From: a virus
Direction: 5' to 3' (one strand)
Length of the DNA stretch: 64,000 nt
IMG/VR virus record: IMGVR_UViG_3300008735_000002
Location: 1-64,000 of that record
Part shown: positions 1 to 8,022 of the stretch, piece after piece
How positions within the stretch are numbered: position 1 is the stretch's first letter
Layout of the letters: each line of letters starts with the position of its first letter
Translations under genes and position numbers: made by a program
Notes under the pieces: model-generated
What the model was told of the DNA's origin: nothing
Database searches by the model: none
Seen by the model: only the letters and a program-made list of their open reading frames with translations

Positions 1-605
1 TCTTTCGGAATGCCGTCGGGTTTCGTGTGTTTCGTTTGGTCATCAAAGACCAAGTCACCCATTTCCACCCATGCATGAACGATAGGTTTCGGTGGCTTCT
101 CCCACTTGTCAGTTACCTTTCCATGCACAACCTTGAACTTACCCACGTTATTAAGATCCGGATGTCTTTTTGGCTTGCGACCAGGGCCGCCCTTCGTGAA
201 ATGATCGTCGAACCATTCTTCGGCTTTCTGAATTGCGAACGGAAAGCACATCCCTTGAGCTAGAACCTTCTGCTCGTGCAGCCCTTCTCGTAAACCCAAT
301 TCTCTCTCACGGTCTTCAACTTCTATTCTACCCATTTCTGCCCATTCTTTGGACGTTATGCCAATTTTGGCAAGCTCTCTATTAATGAGACTGGGACGGC
401 TCTGAGTAGACCCAACCGTGTCGTGAAGATATTTAGTTATTGAATTATTGTCCCATGGTAAGTCTTGAGGTTGAAGACCGAGACTGTCGGCTAGTTCCAT
501 TGCTTGCTTGATACCGTCAGGGCCTGAATCCATCAACTCTTTGAATTTATCATCGTACTCGGTGGATTCAATTAGAGCTCTTATGTATTCGCGGAGGAGG
601 TTCAT
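1..605 (-). CDS. Tagged papain-like Cys/His protein, 3' end outside the window
   Basis: The frame is open from an ATG at 605 to the left edge, about 201 residues, and its end lies outside. It starts with the tag MNLLREYIRALIE followed by S, the same N-terminal module as in the next genes. The C-terminal half has a Cys in QGMCFPFA, a His in VHAWVEMGD and an Asp in LVFDDQT. This C...H...D order with the HAWVE context resembles papain-like or NlpC-like phage proteins. The ribosome site AGGA lies about nine bases before the ATG, inside the gap after the previous gene. The role is inferred: a protein packaged with the DNA through its tag. The catalytic assignment is tentative because the protein is cut. 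Confidence 0.75.
   Translation of the reverse strand, partial: MNLLREYIRALIESTEYDDKFKELMDSGPDGIKQAMELADSLGLQPQDLPWDNNSITKYLHDTVGSTQSRPSLINRELAKIGITSKEWAEMGRIEVEDRERELGLREGLHEQKVLAQGMCFPFAIQKAEEWFDDHFTKGGPGRKPKRHPDLNNVGKFKVVHGKVTDKWEKPPKPIVHAWVEMGDLVFDDQTKHTKPDGIPK
577..605 (-). repeat. Dispersed DNA repeat coding the LREYIRELL tag
   Basis: The first 25-30 bases of many genes in this cassette are near-copies of each other at DNA level; read on the plus strand they share CTTATGTATTCGCGGAG or close variants. This is the reference copy. Others end at 1149, 1711, 2403, 3224, 3694 and 4274, and more diverged copies end at 7229 and 59673. The downstream payloads are unrelated, so the repeat looks like an exchangeable 5' module or the result of gene conversion, not gene duplication. 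Confidence 0.7.
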
Positions 606-606
606 T

Positions 607-1149
607 TCATAATCCTATAAAGATAACGTCACCAGACGACGTGTAGTCTCGAACTAATGATTTCCAAACGCGTTTGGCAGCTTCTGAGGTACCTGAACCT
701 ATTGTACAGTGATGTGCTCCGATAAACACTCCGCCATTTCTTTTTGCGTACTCGCTGGCTTTATCTATGAATGCCTTGTAGATTTCTTTACCGTGGCCTT
801 TGCCGCGATTATCTTCATCATGGATCCATGCGTTTGCTACATCATAGAATGGAGGCGCGAACGGAGTACTTTCACCGGTTTCTTTCATAACCCACTCCCC
901 ATTTTCATCTCGTACTATTTCTGTTCTTGGCTTGGCATTTTTCATCCATTTCTCTTCGGCTTCAAGATACTCAGGCGTTTGCTTGATTTTATCAACGTCA
1001 GCTTGACATGCTTTGAAGCGAAGATTGCGACTGCCTTGGGCGTATCCAATTCTTCCCAGTTCAACTCGGAAATAATGCTCATCTCCTTTGTAGCTAAGAG
1101 AAGGAGCCTCAGCTAGTAGCTCTCTTATGTACTCACGCAGAGGATTCAT
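607..1149 (-). CDS. Tagged GNAT-family acetyltransferase
   Basis: The 180-residue protein starts with the tag MNPLREYIRELLAE, then A. The C-terminal half carries a GNAT acetyl-CoA loop, RGKGHG at residues 115-120, followed by a helix and the segment SEAAKRVWKSLV typical of the fold's end. The GNAT family transfers an acetyl group to an amine; the substrate is unknown. The ATG at 1149 was chosen because the tag begins there; a GTG lies one codon upstream. The gene overlaps the previous one by 17 bases and ends one base before the next ATG. With the tag's L-x-E site, the inferred role is a head-packaged, injected modifier of host protein. Confidence 0.8.
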   Translation of the reverse strand: MNPLREYIRELLAEAPSLSYKGDEHYFRVELGRIGYAQGSRNLRFKACQADVDKIKQTPEYLEAEEKWMKNAKPRTEIVRDENGEWVMKETGESTPFAPPFYDVANAWIHDEDNRGKGHGKEIYKAFIDKASEYAKRNGGVFIGAHHCTIGSGTSEAAKRVWKSLVRDYTSSGDVIFIGL

Positions 1150-1711
1150 CACAGTCTCCCGCTTTTACCAGCTCTTCAATCCCTTTCTGATCCCAGATAC
1201 AGCCTGATGCTACATCCCAGCCGTAATACCAAAAAAAATCATCATCGTTTCGTTTGCTCGAAAGGTATGGACATATCTCTATTCCCGAATAGTGTTCAGC
1301 AACCTTCGGCCAGTCGATCATCTTATCGAGTCCCTTGGTACCGTCAGGATCAGCAGGGTGGTTTACACTATACATCTTATTGAATTTTTCAAGGTGTTGC
1401 TCGTCTGGGATATGGAGTATGTGGTAGCCATCATCTTTAAGAACGACATTGTAGGTGCTGTCATATTTGTCATAGCCACCCGTCAGTCCAACCGTACAAA
1501 ACTCTTCCCATGTCTCCGAACTTCCGTCTTGGCACTCATACCAGAGGCCTTTTGGCTTGGAGCCGATCTTCTGAGAAAATCCACTCACCTGCGGTTTGGT
1601 ACCTGAACGAGTACCTCCTCGAGAATGGTGGATCCTCATCTTGTCTTGCGCATAAATCGGGAAATGAGATTCATTAAGAATTTCTCTTATGTATTCGCGG
1701 AGTGGGTTCAT
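1133..1711 (-). CDS. Tagged protein of unknown function
   Basis: The protein has 192 residues from the ATG at 1711, where the tag MNPLREYIREILNE starts; it overlaps the previous stop as ATGA. A longer reading from 1768 would place the tag internally and is less likely. The body has RIHHSRGG near residue 27, KPKGLWYEC near 53 and WDVASGCIWD near the C-terminus. I recognise this pattern as recurring in uncharacterised phage and bacterial proteins. An ADP-ribosyltransferase-like fold is conceivable, as in T4 Alt, but I see no decisive catalytic motif. Its place in the cassette argues for an injected protein. Confidence 0.7.
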   Translation of the reverse strand: MNPLREYIREILNESHFPIYAQDKMRIHHSRGGTRSGTKPQVSGFSQKIGSKPKGLWYECQDGSSETWEEFCTVGLTGGYDKYDSTYNVVLKDDGYHILHIPDEQHLEKFNKMYSVNHPADPDGTKGLDKMIDWPKVAEHYSGIEICPYLSSKRNDDDFFWYYGWDVASGCIWDQKGIEELVKAGDCDESSA

Positions 1712-2403
1712 AGTTCTACCCATCGGCCCATGTGCTGGATAGCAGCTATATTGTCCGGACCTTTCCACCGGTACATCTTTGTCTGTGGACTTTTTAGAAG
1801 AACATCTTTACCGTACGGATCCCAAGGAGTCTCTTCATTGTCTTCATCCCAAAAAGTCCCACCCTTGATACCTCTTACATACGCCTGCTGTTGCGAGCAA
1901 TTATCATTGCTGTTGCCTGGGGTGAGGTGGTCTTCTAAATCGTCGAGCTGAACCGGTTCGACGTCTGCACGATTCGTAAAGTAATAATTCCATACCTTGT
2001 TAGCTTCATATGAAACGCTACCCCTGTCTGGTGTTAACCCACTCCCTTTACTTGTAGCAACCTCCATCGCCAAATCATAAAGAAGTGGACCCCAGCCGCT
2101 TTCGGAAACGCTTACCCAGGTAACAGTGTAAGCACCCAAACATTCTCCCATCTCATTGCCGGTGGCGATCGTAGCTGATATTAAGCCAAGAGCTTTATCC
2201 GGGAACTTAGACTCGGTCCCGGCGGGACTAGTTACCTGAGGTGTCCCTGGCTCAGAGCCTTGTGGATTGAAATCATATAACTTTATCTCGAATGCATCTC
2301 CATAGTCTTCTATGGCGATATAATAACCACGCTTCTCAAATTCAGATAGACCTTGAGCGGCTTCTATCAACAGCTCTCTTATGTATTCGCGGAGTAGGTT
2401 CAT
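1708..2403 (-). CDS. Tagged GNAT-like protein
   Basis: The 231-residue protein begins with MNLLREYIRELLIE, then A. The middle part, SESGWGPLLYDLAMEVA followed by LTPDRGSVSYEANKVW and an N-R-x-D-V segment, matches a GNAT-like domain common in phage accessory proteins, where GWGPLLYD takes the place of the usual acetyl-CoA loop. The C-terminal 60 residues look like a separate small module. Start and stop both overlap neighbours as ATGA, so translation is probably coupled. The acetyltransferase call is from pattern only; the substrate is unknown. Confidence 0.72.
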   Translation of the reverse strand: MNLLREYIRELLIEAAQGLSEFEKRGYYIAIEDYGDAFEIKLYDFNPQGSEPGTPQVTSPAGTESKFPDKALGLISATIATGNEMGECLGAYTVTWVSVSESGWGPLLYDLAMEVATSKGSGLTPDRGSVSYEANKVWNYYFTNRADVEPVQLDDLEDHLTPGNSNDNCSQQQAYVRGIKGGTFWDEDNEETPWDPYGKDVLLKSPQTKMYRWKGPDNIAAIQHMGRWVEL

Positions 2404-3224
2404 CCTGGGCTCCAGAGTTCATTACGGCCTCTATCAAAAATAGGGATGCCAAGCTCTGTGGCCAGCTTAAAGATTTTCCCTATAACACCAGGAGCGTTGA
2501 CTCCTGCATTATCTTTAAACTTCTTGTCGCTTAAGCTTTGAACGCTTAACTTTATTGGCTCTACCCACTTACCGACAACAATTCCTATAGGCTTCCAGTT
2601 ATCTACAAGCGCTTCGTTTGTTTCACCGGCGATGCCCTTGTGCCATGTGGATTGATCTAACACATACGGCATATTCCTCGCCATCTTCTCAGCAAACTCA
2701 TCTCCACGCTTAAGTTGCCCATAGCGGCTAAAATCTTTTGATACGTGTGGAAGCTTATTCACACCCGATGATTTCTGTCTCTGTTCTTGCTCCTCCTCCG
2801 TATAGTCTGCATGCGGACCTGTATAGTCTGGCCACTTTCCACTAAAGAGTTGATCATGATCATTTGCGGCAAGTGTAATCCTACCTTTCACCCACAATCC
2901 TATTAGCATACCTGGAGGGTTTTGGAGTTTATCACCTGGTAAAGTCATAGTAGTTGATAGCTCATCTTTGCTTTTTCCTACGAGATATTCAAGACTATAG
3001 GCATCCTCTACCCAGTGAACGGTGTCCAGAGTAGAAAGCCACTGATGATCTGCATTTGCATTGAACGCGCGCTTGATCGCTTTACCCCCGCCCTTACCAG
3101 GATCACCACCAAAGAACATCTCTCCAGGCTCGCCGAATTCTTCTGAGGCAGCTGCAAGATCATGGACAAAACCCATGGGGTCTTCTTTTAGAATTTCTTT
3201 TATGTATTCGCGGAGAAGTTTCAT
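2400..3224 (-). CDS. Tagged protein of unknown function
   Basis: The protein has 274 residues from the ATG at 3224, where the tag MKLLREYIKEILKE, then D, begins; a longer reading to 3290 only adds sequence overlapping the previous gene. It includes a glycine-rich stretch near residues 40-50 and the segments GLWVKGRITLAANDHDQ and NEALVDNWKPIGIVVG, which look like a conserved globular domain I cannot name. ATGA overlaps link it to both neighbours. Like the rest of the cassette it is a candidate head-packaged protein. Confidence 0.75.
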   Translation of the reverse strand: MKLLREYIKEILKEDPMGFVHDLAAASEEFGEPGEMFFGGDPGKGGGKAIKRAFNANADHQWLSTLDTVHWVEDAYSLEYLVGKSKDELSTTMTLPGDKLQNPPGMLIGLWVKGRITLAANDHDQLFSGKWPDYTGPHADYTEEEQEQRQKSSGVNKLPHVSKDFSRYGQLKRGDEFAEKMARNMPYVLDQSTWHKGIAGETNEALVDNWKPIGIVVGKWVEPIKLSVQSLSDKKFKDNAGVNAPGVIGKIFKLATELGIPIFDRGRNELWSPG

Positions 3225-3694
3225 TTTGGATCCCTCCACCACTCGCCGCCTCGCGCCCTGTTGGGTTTGAAGCCGGCTCTTTTGTACCAAGACTTAAGAT
3301 CTTTGACACCAAGCTTTTCTGACCCGAAGGGGTGAGGGTCGAGGGACATAGGAACCTGATGTTTATCTGCCAATGCCACCAACTGATTCATGACTTTTGA
3401 AGCGAATCCTTTTCCTTCGCAAAGGCCGGGAGGCACGGTATGGATCGATCCGAAATGAATGGCACCATCCCAGATCGAAATATTGGTCATGACAAGACAC
3501 CACGTTCCCTCGATTTCTTCCATGGGCCAGTATCTATCACCCCGAAAGCCAATAGGGTTTTCTTTAGACATCGACTCGTACTCAGACATAAAAGCATCAA
3601 ACTGTTTTTTCAATTCTGGGCTCGGGCCTCTTTGTATGTTGATGGCCGCCTCTTCAGCAAGGAGTGCTTTTATGTACTGACGTAGTAAATTCAT
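3221..3694 (-). CDS. Tagged GNAT-family acetyltransferase
   Basis: The protein has 157 residues. It opens with MNLLRQYIKALLAE, then E. The GNAT core is clear: a beta strand with IHFGSIHTVPPG, the acetyl-CoA loop CEGKGFASKV at residues 92-101, and the closing motif LKSWYKRAGF typical of GNAT enzymes. The ATG at 3694 was chosen because the tag starts there; the longer reading to 3712 begins in the previous gene's spacer. It shares an ATGA overlap with the next gene. The substrate is unknown; an injected acetyltransferase acting on a host protein is the inference. Confidence 0.82.
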   Translation of the reverse strand: MNLLRQYIKALLAEEAAINIQRGPSPELKKQFDAFMSEYESMSKENPIGFRGDRYWPMEEIEGTWCLVMTNISIWDGAIHFGSIHTVPPGLCEGKGFASKVMNQLVALADKHQVPMSLDPHPFGSEKLGVKDLKSWYKRAGFKPNRARGGEWWRDPK

Positions 3695-3695
3695 G

Positions 3696-4274
3696 CTAAG
3701 CAAAGCTCCCATAAATACGTTTGGTGACGATCGCAGAGGCCATTGCTAATTTTCTCTCGTAATAACAATCATCTAAAAATCTAATAAATTTTGGACCCAA
3801 AAATTCTTTTATCTTTTCCTCATCGCATACTGGTGGTACGCTAGAAGAACGTAAGATCTCTTCTATTTTCTCACCTGCCTCAATGAAGAATCCACCACCG
3901 TTTAGCAAGTCGAACATTTTGCCAACAAGCGCGCTCTTGGCTTCGCGTTTGCCCAGGCATCGCTCTTCCTGGCACGTTCCCAATAGTGCCATTTTATTTC
4001 CAAACGCAGTGGGTTTGTAAATGATGAATGCATCTGGAACTCCGTCGGGAGGAGTGTCGACATCAATCAAAAAGACACCCTTATACTTTTTGAGCCCGGC
4101 TGCGTTGGGCGCGCTCAAGTCCATGCCCAGGCTCAAGTAGGTGTTTGTGTACATGTCCCAAATCCGATCAAGCACATCAGCATCAAGTGATGCCAAGTCC
4201 GTATCCATCCATTGCATGCTAGGTAATGCTAATTCGATTAACAACTCTCTTATGTATTCACGGAACGGATTCAT
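3696..4274 (-). CDS. Tagged protein, possibly GNAT-like
   Basis: The 192-residue protein starts with MNPFREYIRELLIE, then L. The segment DAFIIYKPTAFGNKMALLGT, followed by KREAKSALVGKMFDLLN and GGGFFIEAGEKIEEIL, resembles a divergent GNAT-like domain seen in other phage proteins: strand, turn and a long helix, but without the standard Q/R-x-x-G-x-G/A loop. Its start overlaps the previous stop by one base (TAATG). The function remains uncertain; the tag and position are the firm facts. Confidence 0.7.
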   Translation of the reverse strand: MNPFREYIRELLIELALPSMQWMDTDLASLDADVLDRIWDMYTNTYLSLGMDLSAPNAAGLKKYKGVFLIDVDTPPDGVPDAFIIYKPTAFGNKMALLGTCQEERCLGKREAKSALVGKMFDLLNGGGFFIEAGEKIEEILRSSSVPPVCDEEKIKEFLGPKFIRFLDDCYYERKLAMASAIVTKRIYGSFA

Positions 4275-5452
4275 TAGAAATACTTGGCTCCGATAGTCTT
4301 GACCTCTGGATGCTCCTCTGCCATCTTATCTTTCAAGTGACCGATCTCTTTTCGCATCATCTTTCCAAAATTCACGTTATCTCCTGGCTGGGCGACTGTT
4401 TCATAAAACTGGTCCATCAGCTTGCTAGCGACCCCTTGTCCTGTGGAATCTCCTCGAGTCTTCATATAATCGATGTACCACATGGTATTACCATCGCCGG
4501 ACTTACCTTGACTGTGATAATCTAAAAACCCAATAACACAGACATCGCTGACTCCCGGCACGATTTCTTCAAGAACTGGCTTCTTTAATCGCTTCCCGCT
4601 CTTTGAGTGCTTTCGCCAGTTTTCCCATTCCTTAAAATAAGCGTCACGGTGCGCTGGGGGTTCGGTTACTGAGGAGTCACAATAAGCAATACGTTTAACG
4701 TTGCTCGCGCGACTGTAGGTAAGCGGAGAATCGACCTCACGAAACTCGACAGACTCGTTTAGAAGGTCCATCGCTTCCATCAGGCCCAATGATCTCAAGT
4801 ACTGGTGGACGTTATCTTTATCCGACTTTGCCATGCCCTTCTTGTCAAGAAGCATGCTCTTGCGACTTCCTTTATCCCACCTGTATTCATTGACTTCTAT
4901 CAAGAGGTTCCTGATATAAGAGCGTAAAATAGACTCCATAACTGGATCTTCGAGTTCACAAGGTGTATCAAGAGCCTCTGCAACGAAATGTGGGATCGCC
5001 TCTAAGCCCAGTCCCTCGATCGTCTTTACAAAAGCTTCTAAGTGATTTGCTCTATCGTCCCAAACTTGCACAACCTCTAGATCAGGCATACCTTCTATAA
5101 ACTGCTTCATCATAGATGATTTCCACGGCTCGGTTCCACCGCCGGGCTTCAAGTGGACTTCGTCAAAAGACAAGCCTGCGCCAGCTATCAGTTCTTCCAC
5201 TCGGGCCGACAATTCGGGTGAAGCACCCCGGCCAGTCATAAGAACAGTGTACACTTCAGGATTCCCTATACTCTCCATCGCAGCTGATACGGTGCTACTA
5301 ATCCACATCCCGCTTGGGTCAACAACACAGGGCGGAGTGAGAGACTGAAGCGTATCGTACCACGAACCAATGTGACCTTCCCAGTCATCCGGATGCATCG
5401 GGCTCATAAATAAAGTAGCATCAAAATCGAATATGTGTAATTCTCTAATCAT
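4274..5452 (-). CDS. HAD phosphatase-tag-GNAT fusion
   Basis: The protein has 392 residues in three parts. Residues 1-165 are a HAD-type domain with HIFDFDATLF (nucleophile Asp near 9), VLMTGRG (motif II Thr) and VWDDRANH; the pattern resembles the 'Swiss Army Knife' RNA-repair HAD branch. Residues 172-187 are an internal copy of the tag, MESILRSYIRNLLIE then V. The C-terminal part is a GNAT domain with STGQGVASKLMDQF. An ATG at 4939 begins exactly at the internal tag, so an internal translation start or proteolysis after LIE could release the GNAT part alone. It overlaps the upstream gene as ATGA. Confidence 0.82.
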   Translation of the reverse strand: MIRELHIFDFDATLFMSPMHPDDWEGHIGSWYDTLQSLTPPCVVDPSGMWISSTVSAAMESIGNPEVYTVLMTGRGASPELSARVEELIAGAGLSFDEVHLKPGGGTEPWKSSMMKQFIEGMPDLEVVQVWDDRANHLEAFVKTIEGLGLEAIPHFVAEALDTPCELEDPVMESILRSYIRNLLIEVNEYRWDKGSRKSMLLDKKGMAKSDKDNVHQYLRSLGLMEAMDLLNESVEFREVDSPLTYSRASNVKRIAYCDSSVTEPPAHRDAYFKEWENWRKHSKSGKRLKKPVLEEIVPGVSDVCVIGFLDYHSQGKSGDGNTMWYIDYMKTRGDSTGQGVASKLMDQFYETVAQPGDNVNFGKMMRKEIGHLKDKMAEEHPEVKTIGAKYF

Positions 5453-6261
5453 CGTGCTTCCGCCAAAAGTAATTCACGAACGTAAAGCCTGACGTATTCT
5501 TCATTCTTCGACCTTTCACCCGGAAGTGCCGAACCGTATTCTTCCTCGTACCATCCTATTTCATCAGGTAACTCTTCGACAGACTCATCAGCGCCCACTG
5601 CGCTGATCACAATCGGGTTAATAATTTCACCCACGCCAATCGGGAGCGGAGGAATTGGAATACCTGTAAGCGAGAAAAATGCCATCGGAATAATAAAGTT
5701 ATCGAGAGCCTCTCCCACAACTATCCCTATCGCAATCGGCAAACCCTTCTTCAGTCCTCCAGCCAAGCCTTCTGCCTCAACAGCATTCCAAATTGCATCT
5801 TTGGCTTTACCTAAAAGCTTTATAGGATTAACTTTTTCATTAGCAGTCTCTAAAGCAGCAATTACCATTTGCTCAGAAATCTGATCTTCAAATTCTATGA
5901 TCTGTCTTTCGACGGCTTCTTTTCGTGCTTCAGTAGGAAGATCATTACCATCCCATGTTTTTGCGTTATCCCAGCCCCACGTATACCCCAATGCATAGTC
6001 CGCGGAATCTGCGCTATGGCCGACCTGCTGAGGACTTGGGTCTTGCGCTGACCAGTCAGCACGACGCTCAAACCTTCCTTCAATCGCGCCATCCAAAAAT
6101 TCCACCATGTCTTCATTAACTTCACGCTCTAGAACATGCCGCACCAAGTTTGGAGCCAGCCGTGTAAACACATCATCCATCATATCATCATAATCGTGTG
6201 TCTCAACATAGTCAGTAACACTACTCATAAGCGATTGTTTTTCTAACAGAAGACTTCTCAT
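5449..6261 (-). CDS. Tagged protein with a hydrophobic domain and C-terminal tag copy
   Basis: The protein has 270 residues from the ATG at 6261, giving MRSLLLE then K; this ATG overlaps the previous stop by one base. A longer reading to 6330 lies entirely within the previous gene. Residues around 175-230 are strongly hydrophobic and rich in Gly, Ile and Pro, suggesting membrane insertion. The last residues, EEYVRLYVRELLLAEAR, are a copy of the tag placed at the C-terminus, with an LAE site two residues before the end. Function unknown. A membrane-active injected protein is one possibility, but this is speculative. Confidence 0.72.
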   Translation of the reverse strand: MRSLLLEKQSLMSSVTDYVETHDYDDMMDDVFTRLAPNLVRHVLEREVNEDMVEFLDGAIEGRFERRADWSAQDPSPQQVGHSADSADYALGYTWGWDNAKTWDGNDLPTEARKEAVERQIIEFEDQISEQMVIAALETANEKVNPIKLLGKAKDAIWNAVEAEGLAGGLKKGLPIAIGIVVGEALDNFIIPMAFFSLTGIPIPPLPIGVGEIINPIVISAVGADESVEELPDEIGWYEEEYGSALPGERSKNEEYVRLYVRELLLAEAR

Positions 6262-7229
6262 CAACCACCACCCAAAAGAATCTTCATGTGGTCTCCACCA
6301 CAAGCACCGGAGATTCCGCGGCAATACCACGCTTCATAATCAGGCCCATAACGATCTGCGTACTTGGCTTCAGGATGTTTACCAACCCAGTCCACAGTCT
6401 TCCCCAGCGCTGCCTCTACAGCTTCTTTTGTGGGTACTGCTGGTACTCCATAGCGGGTTATCATAATATGCGCAATCTTTCCAGACATTTCACCGATTCC
6501 GCCAGCTTTTAAGTCCTCAGCGGTTTCTTCAAGATATCGATCAATTGCAGCTTGAGTACCGTCATGGCCCACAATACCCAGCTTAAATCGACCACCGCGC
6601 ATTTTACCACCACGAAAGTAATCCGGCTCAGGGTCTTCATCTATGTCTGCGCCCTTCATGATTGTATATTTCCCTGGGAGATCTGCGGGAGATTGAACCT
6701 TTATATTGCCATATGTCGCGGAAGTTTCGCCGTCAGAGGGCGTGAGCATAACATCTTTATACGCATTCTGTATCAGGTCGAATATTTCGTCATCTAAATC
6801 ACGAACTTCAGGAGGAGCATCTTCAGCAAAGTCTTCAGGTGAAAGAGGAACCGTCTTACCCTTCGGGGCGCCAAGATCTGCCCACGTCTTTTCCAAAATT
6901 ACATCCCTTATGTGCGCGCGTAAATCAGCTTCTTGCATCCGCACGTTATACGTACGTAAAGCAGCACCTGGGTGGGGTGCCAACTGATCCATCGTCTTTT
7001 TTAGAACGTCGCCTTCATTCCAGGTAGGCCCAGAATTTGTGCACTTATACTCGACGGTCTTTCCTTGATCGTCAGGTAATTCTTCTATCGAAAGAACGAC
7101 ACCCTCGCTGCCTTTATGCTTACAATTCGGGTTTACATTAACAATCGATTCCCCGACAACGGGCTCGTCTGTGTGACTTTGAAAAGTCTCATGCAGTACA
7201 TCTCGAATATACTCTCTTAAAAGATCCAT
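6261..7229 (-). CDS. Doubly tagged protein with KOW-like and C-terminal domains
   Basis: The protein has 322 residues. It begins MDLLREYIRDVLHE then T, and a second tag, ADLRAHIRDVILE then K, sits near residues 100-112. Between them lies a small beta domain, VNVNPNCKHKGSEGVV to KKTMDQLAPH, that recurs in phage proteins and looks KOW/SH3-like. The part after the second tag has an alpha/beta domain with GGRFKLGIVGHDGTQAAIDRY and EAWYCRGISGACGGDHMK; I do not recognise it firmly. The two tags suggest a fusion of two formerly separate tagged proteins, or a polyprotein cut twice by the prohead protease. Confidence 0.75.
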   Translation of the reverse strand: MDLLREYIRDVLHETFQSHTDEPVVGESIVNVNPNCKHKGSEGVVLSIEELPDDQGKTVEYKCTNSGPTWNEGDVLKKTMDQLAPHPGAALRTYNVRMQEADLRAHIRDVILEKTWADLGAPKGKTVPLSPEDFAEDAPPEVRDLDDEIFDLIQNAYKDVMLTPSDGETSATYGNIKVQSPADLPGKYTIMKGADIDEDPEPDYFRGGKMRGGRFKLGIVGHDGTQAAIDRYLEETAEDLKAGGIGEMSGKIAHIMITRYGVPAVPTKEAVEAALGKTVDWVGKHPEAKYADRYGPDYEAWYCRGISGACGGDHMKILLGGG

Positions 7230-7233
7230 CCAC

Positions 7234-7980
7234 TTATCCCCACAATACTGACATAAGTATTTCGTGGAGACGATGTTTTATCCCTTCTTTGCAGGTTTCT
7301 GGCGTCGCAGCACCACCATTTGACACTCTATATGCTGATATCTTCACATCTGGGGAATATTGCTTACAAAGTTGAGCAACTGCTTTGACATTTCTTTCAC
7401 TATCATCGTAAAAAATTAACTCTTCGGGCTGGTGCTGATCTAAGTAACCGGATAGGACCGATGCTTTTCCTTGGGGCGTTTCGCCATCCATATCACCCAC
7501 TGTATGTAACTGATCAGGTGATATGCTGATTCCATTATCATTCAAAAACTGAATGATCTGTTCCCTGTTCTGGGGCGCAACGTTCGCACCCTGCGCGGGG
7601 CTAAACATCGCTTTTTCTCCAGCTCTAGCTGTTACCACTAGCGCGATGGACTCTGGGTCTGCTTGCGCTTCGGCAAGCTTCGACAACATTGACCCAATTC
7701 CCTTCGAAAGCTCCATATCTATAGACGCCGTCTCTGAATAGTCGATCTCATCTTCGGTCCCTTGTGGGGTCGGCAAATCTTCAAAGAGTGCAAAATTTGC
7801 AGAGTCTAACCACCAAAATCCCTGATCTTTTCTGACATATTGAATATTATTGTCTAGAAGAAAGTCTTCAAACCCGAGGTCTTCAGAACCATCAGGTAAA
7901 AGACGCCTAATACCGATCGTAGAAACGGTATGAGCCAATGTGTCATCAAAATCAAAGGCTATGATTCTCTTAATAGGCAT
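7234..7980 (-). CDS. HAD-superfamily hydrolase
   Basis: The 248-residue protein is a HAD phosphatase-type enzyme. Motif I is AFDFDDTLAH (nucleophile Asp10), motif II is ALVVTARAG and the acidic motif is IFYDDSERN. The catalytic residues are intact, so it is probably active on a phosphorylated small molecule or nucleic acid end; the substrate is unknown. It has no N-terminal tag, but its C-terminus, IKHRLHEILMSVLWG, looks like a degraded tag helix. It lies four bases from the tagged gene after it and probably shares its transcript. Confidence 0.82.
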   Translation of the reverse strand: MPIKRIIAFDFDDTLAHTVSTIGIRRLLPDGSEDLGFEDFLLDNNIQYVRKDQGFWWLDSANFALFEDLPTPQGTEDEIDYSETASIDMELSKGIGSMLSKLAEAQADPESIALVVTARAGEKAMFSPAQGANVAPQNREQIIQFLNDNGISISPDQLHTVGDMDGETPQGKASVLSGYLDQHQPEELIFYDDSERNVKAVAQLCKQYSPDVKISAYRVSNGGAATPETCKEGIKHRLHEILMSVLWG

Positions 7981-8022
7981 ATCCTTAACTATATTGTAAG
8001 AAAACTGTGTTGCTTGTACAGA

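Noticed and set aside
1712-1768. Upstream extension of the tagged gene at 1133-1711
   Set aside because: The tag helix begins exactly at the ATG at 1711, and the extension would overlap the previous gene. The same reasoning applies to extensions at 3290, 3712 and 6330.
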